NCBI GenBank assembly: GCA_016789905.1 | Contig: JAEUQC010000136.1 | Span: forward strand, 1 to 64,000 | DNA: 64,000 bases | Reading direction: 5' to 3' | Source of the DNA: Bryobacterales bacterium | GTDB lineage: Bacteria; Acidobacteriota; Terriglobia; Bryobacterales; Bryobacteraceae | Shown: positions 7,945 to 16,041 of the stretch, one piece after another | Position numbering within the stretch: position 1 is the first letter of the stretch | Layout of the letters: each line of letters opens with the position of its first letter | Program-made: the position numbers and the translations under genes | The notes under the pieces: model-generated | Seen by the model: only the letters and a program-made list of their open reading frames with translations | Database searches by the model: none | Told to the model about the DNA's origin: nothing

Positions 7945-9156
7945 TCAACCACGCCCCGCCGATCTTTCCAACAGCGCCAGCCTCTCCGCCGCCGCCCGCT
8001 CAAACATCGCCGCCCGCCCCTCCAGCCACGTCGCCCGCTCCCGTTCTCCGTTCAACGCATTCCGCAGCGTGTCCAACTCGGCCTGCTGCTCGGCCAGCAG
8101 CACGTTTGCCTCCTGCAGCTTCACCAATCGTTCCTCGGCCGCCCGCCGCCACATCGCCGCGTCCCGGTCCCCGTCCATCACGCCCGTCTCCGCCGCCCAC
8201 GCCCGCATCTCGTCGCCAAACGGGTCGGTGAAGTAGGCGGCCACCCGCCCAAGCCGTCCATACAATGCCCGCAAAGCCATAGGAATTGCCTCGCCGTTCG
8301 CGAAACGGTCGAAGGCATACGGCCATGTTCGTGTCTCCGCGTAACCCGCTGCCAAAACCCGTTCTGCATACCGGGCAAACAACTCGGCCGCACCCGTGTT
8401 CTCCATCTGCATCGATGGCCAATACCGGGAAACTCTCCCCGGTTCCATCGGGTCAAAGCCGCTGTAATGAAACAGCCGCCACCTCCCTGCGTCTGGCCGT
8501 TCATACAGATTCCAATAGGCCACGTTGTACGCCGGGTCCCGCTCCACCGCCAGCCCCGGTACAAACGAGGGCGCGTAGTCCAGCCATCGCTGATCCAGGT
8601 GCATCCCGTCTTCGATCGAGTAACGGCAATACTCCCGTGTCCGCGCCGCCCACCAATCCAGAAACCCCCGCGTCTCTTCCGTCTCTCGCGCTCCCGCCAC
8701 GCCACCGTTGAACACCCCGCACTGCAGCACGTTCAGTTCCGCATCCACTCCCATCCCCGGCCCTAATGTGTGCGGCGTCAGCGTCAGCGGCCTCCCCGCC
8801 ACTCGCTCCAGCAGCGGACCCAAGTCCCCCAGCACCTCCATGTCCGCGTCCAGAAACAACACACTTTCATGGCCCATGTCCAGCATTCTGCGCAGCAAAT
8901 AAGGCTTCGCCGCCGATACCGCCTCCCGTCGCGTATACCGGAAGCAAAAGTCCGCCAATCGCGGTATGCCCAACTCCGCCAGCGCCAGCACCGGGAACGC
9001 CTCGCCCGAGGGGTCAAACAACCCCTCCGGCTCATCCACCAGCGCAACATAAAACGGCAACTCCGGGTGCCACCGCCGCAGCGATTCCCCCAGCACCCGC
9101 GCAAACGGCAGGTAGTTCTTAGCCACAATCGTTCCCGCCGCCGTCATGCCGTCCAT
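7945..9156 (-). CDS. GT-A fold glycosyltransferase-like protein with coiled-coil tail
   Basis: 403 aa. The N-terminal half has the GT-A nucleotide-sugar pattern: KNYLPFARVLGESLRRWHPELPF, then the metal-binding DxD as FLDADMEV (Asp103/Asp105), then FNGGVAG. WNLYERP and the WW pairs match its neighbour. Residues about 345-403 (EERLVKLQEANVLLAEQQAELDTL...) are a charged heptad-type helix, probably a coiled coil. The protein likely transfers a sugar in the cytoplasm to a polysaccharide or protein acceptor, but donor and acceptor are unknown. Two in-frame ATGs exist: 9156, and 9147, which makes an ATGA overlap with the upstream paralogue. The pair is therefore co-translated. Confidence 0.7.
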   Translation of the reverse strand: MDGMTAAGTIVAKNYLPFARVLGESLRRWHPELPFYVALVDEPEGLFDPSGEAFPVLALAELGIPRLADFCFRYTRREAVSAAKPYLLRRMLDMGHESVLFLDADMEVLGDLGPLLERVAGRPLTLTPHTLGPGMGVDAELNVLQCGVFNGGVAGARETEETRGFLDWWAARTREYCRYSIEDGMHLDQRWLDYAPSFVPGLAVERDPAYNVAYWNLYERPDAGRWRLFHYSGFDPMEPGRVSRYWPSMQMENTGAAELFARYAERVLAAGYAETRTWPYAFDRFANGEAIPMALRALYGRLGRVAAYFTDPFGDEMRAWAAETGVMDGDRDAAMWRRAAEERLVKLQEANVLLAEQQAELDTLRNALNGERERATWLEGRAAMFERAAAERLALLERSAGRG

Positions 9157-9998
9157 CCCGCCCGCAGCAGTTCCTCACGGTATCGTGCGAACACCACCGC
9201 CGCCGCTCCCAGATTCTCCATCGTCAATCGCGCGAAATATCGCGTCGCCCCCTCCGGACGGTCGGCGTCATACCCGCTGAAACGGAACAGCCGGCACGGC
9301 CCCCCGTCCACCAGAATCCGCTCCCCTTCCACTGTCACCGCTCGCTCCGGCAGGTTCCAATGCCCTACGTTCACCCCAGGGTCGCGCACCACCGCCAACC
9401 GCTCCACATACGCCGCCGCCAGGTCCAGCCACCGCTGCTCAAAGTGCATTCCCGCCGCCGGATCATACCGGCAGTGCGTTGCCACCCGCGCCGCCCACCA
9501 TTGCAGAAATCGTCCCCCTTCCTCCGTATTCGCGCATCCCACCAGCCCCCCGTTATACGTCCCGCAACGCAGAATCTCCCGTTCTCTCGCCGCCGCCGTC
9601 AGTGGCCGCAGCAAGTGCGGTGTCAACGCCACGGAAGCCGTTTCCAGTAGCGCCGCTACCGGCGTCAGATCCCCCGTCACCATCGATTCCTGTTTGATGA
9701 ACAGTACCCGGTCAAACCCCTGCCGCAGTACCCATTCCATCAGCAACGGTGTCAACGCGTAGCTGTACTCCTGCTCGTTGTACCGGCTTCGCATCGCCTC
9801 CGCCCCCGTCCCCAACTCATCCGGCCACACCACCCGGAACGGTTCGTTCCCCGCTTCAATCCGCCCTTCGCAGAGCAAAAGAAAAAACGGCACCCCGGAA
9901 TGGTGCCGTTGAAACGAACTGCATACCACGCGGCCCAGCGATAGATGTCGCTTCGCCGCTATTGTGCACACTGCCCACTTTCCGCCCATTCGCCCCAC
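9144..9998 (-). CDS. Glycosyltransferase-like paralogue lacking the DxD motif
   Basis: 284 aa and clearly paralogous to the following gene. Shared landmarks are VLF...GDL, LTPH, CGTYNGGLVG, FLQWWAAR, the HFEQRWLDLA stretch and VGHWNLPER. Where its partner has FLDADMEV, this protein has FIKQESMV, so the first Asp of the DxD is Lys and the second is Glu. Metal-dependent nucleotide-sugar binding may be lost or altered, and it could be a regulatory or structural partner. It lacks the coiled-coil tail. The start is uncertain: ATG 9998 and ATG 9989 both lie inside a 13-bp hairpin arm just upstream of the coding body. The gene ends inside the start of its paralogue. Confidence 0.65.
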   Translation of the reverse strand: MGRMGGKWAVCTIAAKRHLSLGRVVCSSFQRHHSGVPFFLLLCEGRIEAGNEPFRVVWPDELGTGAEAMRSRYNEQEYSYALTPLLMEWVLRQGFDRVLFIKQESMVTGDLTPVAALLETASVALTPHLLRPLTAAAREREILRCGTYNGGLVGCANTEEGGRFLQWWAARVATHCRYDPAAGMHFEQRWLDLAAAYVERLAVVRDPGVNVGHWNLPERAVTVEGERILVDGGPCRLFRFSGYDADRPEGATRYFARLTMENLGAAAVVFARYREELLRAGWTA

Positions 9999-10020
9999 TA
10001 TACCAGCGGGGCGAATGGGC
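9984..10020 (-). terminator. 13-bp perfect inverted repeat over a start codon
   Basis: GCCCATTCGCCCC (9984-9996) and GGGGCGAATGGGC (10008-10020) are perfectly complementary and separated by 11 nt. On the minus strand the hairpin starts 10 nt after the stop of the DUF481 gene and runs into the candidate start codons of the glycosyltransferase-like gene. There is no T tract. It could end the upstream transcript, stabilise its 3' end, or hide the downstream start. Confidence 0.6.
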
Positions 10021-10029
10021 GATTGCTTC

Positions 10030-11094
10030 TTACCGCCTTACCGTAAAGCCCAACCCCATCGTGTACAGGAAGTCGTTGCTCTTCCTCCCCGGCGCCGGGT
10101 TGCTCAGGTAACGGTCACTCACCGCCGCATTCCACGTCAGCCACTTGGTCAGCGCCGCCGTCAACCCCACATCCACGTTCTGCCGGTACTCGCCCGTATT
10201 CGTCATGTTGTTGAACATCCGGTAGCTTTGAATGAAATTCATCCGCGACGAAAGCTTGTAATTGAAGTCGTCGCCCCAATAAATTTCCGCCGAATTCCGG
10301 GTAAACGGCTGCCGCGGACGCGCCGGGTCAAACTTTTCCCGGTTGTACGCGCCACCGCCAACCAGATCCAGCCTGCCCTTCTCGCCCTTCCACGCTATGT
10401 AGCCCAAACCGCCGCCGGCCACAAACCGCAAGTCCAGGTTTTGGAACTTGTCGTACTCGTAGTCGTTGAACCCGGTCACAAACAGCCGAGGACTCACGTT
10501 CCGGTTGTATCCCACGCCGCCGCGCACCGCTTGCGCCGTCGCCGCCGATACTCCCGCAATCGATGCCGACGCACGGATGAAGTTGAAATACACCGTCGTC
10601 TTGTCCGTGTTCGTCACTCGCGTCGCGTTCACCGGCGTCGTAAACGTCGCTGTCTTCGCGTTCCCCGATGTGCCGGCAATCCCGATGCTTCCATTGATTA
10701 CCCATACATCGCCCCAACCAGGGTTCAACATCCGCAGATAAGCTTTCTGTTCGGCATCGTCGCGGATCGTCTTAATCTCTTCCGGCGCCACCGTCTGCTT
10801 CGCCCCGGCCGCCGCCACCACCACCTTGTCGCCCGCCGTCTCCAGGGAGCCTTGCACGGTCTGCCCGCCCGACAGGGTGACGTTCAACGGCTTATCCGCC
10901 GTCACCGTCGCCACCTTGTCCCATGGCAGCGTCACCACCCCAAAATGTTCGGTCTTTATCGTAAGCGTTGCCGCGTCTTTTTTCACAATACTGCCGGTCA
11001 CGCGGTCGCCGTTTTTCATGACAATCTGATCGCCCAGGAGTCCGAACGAACCCAGGCTCAGTGCCACTAACGGGAAAATGGATTTGTTTCGCAT
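10030..11094 (-). CDS. DUF481 (YdiY-like) outer-membrane protein
   Basis: 354 aa with a signal peptide (MRNKSIFPLVALSLGSFGLLG). Residues 22-110 form small beta-rich repeats (DQIVMKNGDRVTGSIVKKDAATLTIKTEHFG...), a pattern common in front of DUF481. Residues about 130-354 are alternating amphipathic strands ending in an aromatic-to-Arg C-terminus (LYTMGLGFTVRR), as expected for an outer-membrane barrel of the DUF481 (YdiY, salt-inducible) family. The molecular function of that family is not established. The gene starts 29 bp from the divergent MscS channel gene. Both would be envelope-stress proteins in related bacteria, so a shared control region is plausible. Confidence 0.8.
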   Translation of the reverse strand: MRNKSIFPLVALSLGSFGLLGDQIVMKNGDRVTGSIVKKDAATLTIKTEHFGVVTLPWDKVATVTADKPLNVTLSGGQTVQGSLETAGDKVVVAAAGAKQTVAPEEIKTIRDDAEQKAYLRMLNPGWGDVWVINGSIGIAGTSGNAKTATFTTPVNATRVTNTDKTTVYFNFIRASASIAGVSAATAQAVRGGVGYNRNVSPRLFVTGFNDYEYDKFQNLDLRFVAGGGLGYIAWKGEKGRLDLVGGGAYNREKFDPARPRQPFTRNSAEIYWGDDFNYKLSSRMNFIQSYRMFNNMTNTGEYRQNVDVGLTAALTKWLTWNAAVSDRYLSNPAPGRKSNDFLYTMGLGFTVRR

Positions 11095-11123
11095 AATAGG
11101 GACTGATTCCAGTCTGAAAGGGG

Positions 11124-12722
11124 ATGCGTCTGACCGCCAAAATGTTTCAATTTTTCGCCGCCTTCCGCGCCCTAGCCCTTTCCCTTCTATTGTTACCCGT
11201 ATTCTCGATTTCTTTGTTCTCCCAGCCCGCGCCGGTTCGTTTTCACGGCCAGTTACTCTTTGAAATCAGGACTCCCACCGCCGACCTAACCCCCTCCGAA
11301 GCCGCCGGTCTCGCCGCCGCCCGCCTCGAAGCCTTCGCCGCCAATCGCTCTCTGTCCTCCTCCACGCTCCACGTCGAACCCACCCCCAACGGTCATCTCA
11401 TCCACGCCGGCGCCTCCCTCCTCCTCCTCGTCACCCCCGCCGAAGCCGCCGCACACCAGCGTGATGCCGCCGCCCTCGCCTCCGATTGGCTCACCCGGAT
11501 GCAGGCCGCCATCGACGCCCACCGCGCCACCAACAGCCTTCGCTTCTGGCTCGGCGTCGCCCTTCGCCTTTGTCTCTATACGCTGCTCTTCGCTCTCGCC
11601 GTCTGGCTCCTCAATTGGCTCCAGCTTCGCGCCCGCGCCTTTGCCGATGCTTACACGCAAACCCACCTCGCCGATCGCGGCTCCCGCATCCTCAGCCTCT
11701 TCTCCCCCTCCACCCTCCTCGATGGCCTCGCCAATCTTCTGAGTCTCACCCGCTGGCTCCTCATCCTCGTTCTCTTCAACTTCTATCTCAATTACGCCAT
11801 CCGCCTCTTCCCCGGCACCGGCGAAATCAGCCGCACCCTCGGCTCCTATCTCCTCTCCCCGCTCTATGACCTCGGCGGCGCCCTTGTCTCCTATCTGCCC
11901 AGCCTCTTCTTCGTTCTCCTCGTTGCCCTCATCGCCAATTACCTCATCCGCCTCTCCAACTTCGTCTTCATCAAAATCGCCCGCGGTGCCATCCTCGTCG
12001 AAGGTTTCTATCCCGATTGGGCCGTCCCCACCGCCAAACTCGTCCGCCTGCTCATCATCGTCCTCGCCGTCATCATCGCTTTCCCCTATCTCCCTGGCGC
12101 CAGTTCCCCCGCCTTCCAGGGCATATCGCTTTTCATCGGCGTCCTATTCTCCCTCGGCTCGTCCTCCACCATTTCCAACGTCATCAACGGTGTCATCCTC
12201 ACCTATATGCGTGCCTTCCAGATCGGCGACCGCGTCAAGATCGCCGACACCATCGGCGACGTCACCGAAAAGAACCTCCTCGTCACCCGCATCCAGACCT
12301 TTCGCAACGAGGTCGTCACCGTACCCAACTCCCAGATCATGGCCACGCAGATTCTCAACTACTCCCTCCTCGCCCGCGAAAAGCGCCTTATCCTCTACAC
12401 GGCCGTCACCATCGGTTACGACGCGCCTTGGCGCCAGGTCCACCAGCTTCTCCTCGCCGCCGCCGCCGCCACCCCTGGCGTGGAACAAACCCCCGCTCCT
12501 TTCGTCTGGCAGCGGGCCCTCAACGACTTCAACATCACCTACGAACTCAACGTCCATACCGCCGACGCCCGCCGTATGTTCGATACCTACAGCGCGCTCC
12601 ATTCCAATATCCAGGACGAGTTCAACCGCGCCGGCGTCGAAATCCTCTCCCCCAACTACCACGCCCTCCGCGATGGCAACGCCTCCACCATCCCTGTCCG
12701 CCCCCGTCCCCCAGTGACATAA
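11124..12722 (+). CDS. MscS-family mechanosensitive channel
   Basis: 532 aa. A signal peptide (about 1-30) is followed by a periplasmic domain of about 100 residues, then several membrane helices between about 140 and 340. The MscS core follows: the pore helix and beta domain around 340-410 (LGSSSTISNVINGVILTYMR, then FQIGDRVKIADTIGDVTEKNLLVTRIQTFRNEVVTVPNSQIM), and the cytoplasmic alpha/beta domain to the end. It opens under membrane tension to release solutes after hypo-osmotic shock. AAAGGGG abuts the ATG at 11124, which is too close for a normal ribosome site. An ATG at 11142 is an alternative start. Transcribed away from the DUF481 gene. Confidence 0.85.
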   Translation: MRLTAKMFQFFAAFRALALSLLLLPVFSISLFSQPAPVRFHGQLLFEIRTPTADLTPSEAAGLAAARLEAFAANRSLSSSTLHVEPTPNGHLIHAGASLLLLVTPAEAAAHQRDAAALASDWLTRMQAAIDAHRATNSLRFWLGVALRLCLYTLLFALAVWLLNWLQLRARAFADAYTQTHLADRGSRILSLFSPSTLLDGLANLLSLTRWLLILVLFNFYLNYAIRLFPGTGEISRTLGSYLLSPLYDLGGALVSYLPSLFFVLLVALIANYLIRLSNFVFIKIARGAILVEGFYPDWAVPTAKLVRLLIIVLAVIIAFPYLPGASSPAFQGISLFIGVLFSLGSSSTISNVINGVILTYMRAFQIGDRVKIADTIGDVTEKNLLVTRIQTFRNEVVTVPNSQIMATQILNYSLLAREKRLILYTAVTIGYDAPWRQVHQLLLAAAAATPGVEQTPAPFVWQRALNDFNITYELNVHTADARRMFDTYSALHSNIQDEFNRAGVEILSPNYHALRDGNASTIPVRPRPPVT

Positions 12723-12761
12723 TGGTAAGCGGTTTCAGTTCACCCTCGTAAGGACACACTC

Positions 12762-13886
12762 ATGAACCAGGAAAACACACGCCGCAACTTCGTCAAAGCG
12801 GCCGCCGCCTTCTCCATCGTCGGCTCCCAATCGGTCCGCGGCACGCAGGCCAACTCCGCCGTCACGCTCGGCCTCATCGGCTGCGGCAATCGCGGCATGT
12901 ATGTCAGCGGACTCTTCGCCAAGAACGAGAACCTCAAAGTCGCCGCCTATAACGACATCTATGAGGATCGATTCCAGGCCGCCGCCGCCAAGTATTCCGG
13001 CGCCAAGCGCTTCAACTCCATGGACGACCTCCTTGCCGACAAGTCCATCGACGCCGTTCTCATCGCCACCCCGGCCTTCCTCCACCCCGAACACTTCGAA
13101 CGCGCTGTCAAAGCCAAGAAGCACATTTTCCTCGAAAAGCCCGCCGGTGTCGACGCCGCCGGGTGCCACCGCGTGCTCCGCGCCGCCAAAATGGCCGACC
13201 CTACCAAGCGCATTTCCATGGACTACCAGCAGCGCTACGGCAAGGATTACCGCAAGGCTCACGAGACCGTGAAGTCCGGTGAACTCGGCCGCATCATCCA
13301 GGTTCGCGCCGCGTGGATGGGTGGCGGCCCGCCCATCAAGAAGGGTCACCCGGCGGAGCAGGAGCGCATCCGCAACTGGTTCTTCTACCGCGAACTTTCC
13401 GGCGATATCTTGATCGAGCAGGACTGCCATAACATCGACGTCGTCAACTGGTTCATGGGCCGCCATCCGGTCCGCGTCTCCGGTGTCGGTTCCCGCATGT
13501 CCCGCACGGACATTGGCGACATCTACGACAGCCTCTCCTGCAGCTTCCAGTTTGAAGACGGCGTGACCTTCAGCTACACCGCCAACCAGTTCGGCAACAT
13601 GGTCGGCTATAGTGACGTGACGGAGACCTTCATTTGCGAGAAGGGCTCGGTGAACGTTGGCCGCAAGGGCTACACGATCTATCGCCAGGGCAAGCCGAAC
13701 GAGGTGGCGGAGACCAAGCACGACATCACGCTCGACAACGTGAACGAGTTCGTCGAGGGTGTCCGGACGGGCAAGATCGAGAACGCCGCGCTCTGGGGCG
13801 CCGAAAGCACTCTGGTCGCCGTCATGGCCCTCACCGCATGCACCAGCGGCCAGCCCATGACCTGGGAGAAGGTTAACCAGGCCTAG
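12762..13886 (+). CDS. Gfo/Idh/MocA-family oxidoreductase with Tat signal
   Basis: 374 aa. The N-terminus carries a twin-arginine signal (NTRRNFVKAAAAFSIVGSQ), so export of a folded, cofactor-loaded enzyme is expected. The Rossmann motif GLIGCGNRGMYVSGLF binds NAD(P), and FLEKPAG is the EKP motif of the family, whose Lys is catalytic. WFFYRELSGDILIEQDCHNIDVVNW is the usual His-bearing region of the C-terminal half. Substrates in this family are sugars or inositols; the Tat-exported acidobacterial and planctomycete branch is mostly uncharacterised. An AAGGACACACTC stretch precedes the ATG. A strong hairpin follows 9 bp after the stop. Confidence 0.85.
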   Translation: MNQENTRRNFVKAAAAFSIVGSQSVRGTQANSAVTLGLIGCGNRGMYVSGLFAKNENLKVAAYNDIYEDRFQAAAAKYSGAKRFNSMDDLLADKSIDAVLIATPAFLHPEHFERAVKAKKHIFLEKPAGVDAAGCHRVLRAAKMADPTKRISMDYQQRYGKDYRKAHETVKSGELGRIIQVRAAWMGGGPPIKKGHPAEQERIRNWFFYRELSGDILIEQDCHNIDVVNWFMGRHPVRVSGVGSRMSRTDIGDIYDSLSCSFQFEDGVTFSYTANQFGNMVGYSDVTETFICEKGSVNVGRKGYTIYRQGKPNEVAETKHDITLDNVNEFVEGVRTGKIENAALWGAESTLVAVMALTACTSGQPMTWEKVNQA

Positions 13887-13894
13887 CGTCTTCC

Positions 13895-13923
13895 CCGAGT
13901 GCCGGGCAACACCCGGCACTCGG
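13895..13923 (+). terminator. 12-bp hairpin after the oxidoreductase gene
   Basis: CCGAGTGCCGGG (13895-13906) and CCCGGCACTCGG (13912-13923) form a perfect 12-bp stem with a 5-nt CAACA loop, starting 9 bp after the stop codon. No T tract follows, so it would be a hairpin-only terminator or a 3'-end stabiliser. The tandem repeat array begins about 15 bp beyond. Confidence 0.65.
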
Positions 13924-13939
13924 CCCCAGGATGGCCCGC

Positions 13940-14600
13940 CGGGACATCATCTGTACCCCCGCCACAAGCCGCGCGCAGGGAAATCCCACATGCAACACCC
14001 CCCGCCGACGGGACGCGCGCCATCCCCACCCCGACAATGGGTTACGTCCATCGGAAACCCCAGCCACAAGAGCCTCGTCGGGAAATCCCACAAACAACAC
14101 AACCCTCCGCCAAGACGCGCGCCATCCCCAACCCGACAATGGATGACGTCCATCGGAAACCCCCGCCACAAGCCACCCGCCGGGAAAACCCACAAGCAAC
14201 ACAACCCCTGCCAAGACGCGCGCCATCCCCACCCCGACAATGCGTTACGTCCACCTGTAACCCAGCCACAAGAGCCTCGCCGGGAAATCCCACATGCAAC
14301 ACACCCCCCGACGGGACATGTTTTAACGTGTCCCAAGACGCGCGGCATCCCCACCCCGACAATGCGTTACGTCCATCTGTAACCCCGCCACAAGCCACCC
14401 GCCGGGAAAACCCACAAGCAACACAACCCCTGCCGGGACGCGCGCCATCCCCAACCCGACAATGGATGACGTCCATCGGAAACCCCCGTCACAAGCCACC
14501 CGCCGGGAAATCCACTAGCAACACAAAAAACCGCCGGGACGCCGCTCCAGCGTTTCCCAAGGCGCACAAAACCCCACCCCTCAAACCCGGTCCCCACCCC
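13940..14600 (+). repeat. Tandem array of the dispersed intergenic repeat, copy B (six units)
   Basis: Six head-to-tail units of about 100 bp fill the gap between the convergent Gfo/Idh/MocA and dnaB genes. Each unit contains CCACAAG, a CGCCGGGAAAT/CC stretch, CAACAC, (G)ACGCGCGCCATCCCCA, a CCCGACAATG motif and GACGTCCATCGGAAA or ACGTCCA(T/C)CTGTAA. One unit is longer because it includes the hairpin core GGGACATG (14313-14320), TTTTAA and CGTGTCCC (14327-14334). Units three and five are nearly identical over most of their length, which suggests recent amplification. No open frame of conserved character spans the array. Confidence 0.85.
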
Positions 14601-14659
14601 CGCCCGGACGGCGCCCCGGCTCACCACATTTGAGCGGCTCAGATCCCCACCGCCAAGCG

Positions 14660-16030
14660 TTAGCCTTCCCCGCCGTCGCCCGGCATCTCCTCCAACAAAT
14701 TCTCAAACTTCGTGAACTCATGCAGAAACGCCAGCTTGACGGTCCCCGTCGGCCCGTTACGCTGTTTGGCCAGAATCAGCTCCGCCTTCCCATGCAGGTT
14801 CGCGTCGAACCGCTTATAGTACTCCTCGCGGAACACGAACATCACCATATCGGCGTCCTGCTCAATCGATCCCGATTCCCGCAAATCGCTCAACTGCGGC
14901 CGGTGGTCGCCCGGCCGTGTCTCAGGCGCGCGGCTCAATTGCGACAGCACGAAGAACGGGCACTTCAGTTCCTTCGATAGCAGCTTCAACCCTCTCGACA
15001 ACTGGCTCACTTCCTGCGTCCGGTTCTCGCTGCGCCCCGGCGTCGACATCAGTTGCAGGTAGTCCACAATCACCAGCCCCAGCTCATTGTCCCGCTGCAG
15101 TCGCCGTAGCTTGGCGTGGATGTCCATCAGCGTAATGTTCGACGAGTCGTCGATAAAGATCGGCGCCCGCGCCAGGTCAATGGTCGCCTTCTGCAGCAGC
15201 CGCCGTTCATCGGCGTTCAAGTAGCCTTCTCGGAACTTCGTCTGCGACACCCGCGCCTGCGCGCAAATCATACGTGTCAACAGCGATTCGTTCGACATTT
15301 CCAGCGAGAACACCGCCACCGCCTTCGGCGCCGCCGGATTCAACGCCACATACTGCCCCAGGTTCAACGCCAGCGCCGTCTTCCCCATCGCCGGCCGTGC
15401 CGCCAGAATTATCAGTTCCCCCGGACGGAACCCGCCCGTCATTTCGTCCAGTTTCAAAAAACCCGTCGATGTGCCCCGTACCCGCTTCGTCGGATCCAGG
15501 AACGCGTTCAGCCCGCCCTCAAACTGCTCAATCACCTCGCGCGGCGTCAGCAGCGAATCCTTCACCTGCGCCTCGCCCAGGCTCATCAACTGCTCTTCCG
15601 CCGACGCCAGAATCTCATGCGGATCGTCCGACCCGTTCACACACCGGTCTATCAACCCCTGCGACGTGAAGATGATGTGCCGCAGCACGGCCTTATCCTT
15701 CACGATCTTGATGTAGCTCTCCAGGTTGTAGAGCTGCGGCAACCCATCGTCCAGCGACACCAGATAGCTGATCCCGCCCACGTTCTCCAACTCGTTAAAC
15801 CGCATCAGTTCGTTGGCGATCGTCACCCGGTCGATCTTCTCCCCGCGCTCAAACAACTGCAGCATCCGCGTGAAAATTAGCTGGTGCGACTGTAGCGAGA
15901 AGTCCGCCGCCTGGATCGCGCTGCCGACATTGAGGAACGTCGAAGAATCCAGGAGGATCGCTCCCAGAATGTACCGCTCCGCCTCGATATTGGCCGGCAG
16001 GCCCTTCTGCATTACGAGGTCGTTTGCCAT
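14660..16030 (-). CDS. dnaB: Replicative DNA helicase DnaB
   Basis: 456 aa, standard length for DnaB, the hexameric 5'-3' helicase that unwinds DNA ahead of the replication fork. The N-terminal domain starts LPANIEAERYILGAILLDSS. The linker and RecA-like domain follow with Walker A AARPAMGKTALAL (about 210-222), Walker B LVIVDYLQLM, and the conserved SQLSRAPETRPGDHRPQLSDLRESGSIEQDADMV segment containing the arginine finger region. No intein or insertion. The gene is followed by the 16042-17181 dehydratase gene on the same strand (upstream of it, 11 bp away) and ends at the repeat array. Confidence 0.95.
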   Translation of the reverse strand: MANDLVMQKGLPANIEAERYILGAILLDSSTFLNVGSAIQAADFSLQSHQLIFTRMLQLFERGEKIDRVTIANELMRFNELENVGGISYLVSLDDGLPQLYNLESYIKIVKDKAVLRHIIFTSQGLIDRCVNGSDDPHEILASAEEQLMSLGEAQVKDSLLTPREVIEQFEGGLNAFLDPTKRVRGTSTGFLKLDEMTGGFRPGELIILAARPAMGKTALALNLGQYVALNPAAPKAVAVFSLEMSNESLLTRMICAQARVSQTKFREGYLNADERRLLQKATIDLARAPIFIDDSSNITLMDIHAKLRRLQRDNELGLVIVDYLQLMSTPGRSENRTQEVSQLSRGLKLLSKELKCPFFVLSQLSRAPETRPGDHRPQLSDLRESGSIEQDADMVMFVFREEYYKRFDANLHGKAELILAKQRNGPTGTVKLAFLHEFTKFENLLEEMPGDGGEG

Positions 16031-16041
16031 TCCCTACCAAC

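Noticed and set aside
12735-13919. 394-codon minus-strand frame antisense to the Gfo/Idh/MocA gene
   Set aside because: The plus-strand frame has a Tat signal, Rossmann motif and EKP motif. The antisense product has none.
13940-14600. CRISPR array
   Set aside because: Units of about 100 bp are similar along their whole length, so there are no constant short repeats separated by unique spacers, and no cas genes are present.
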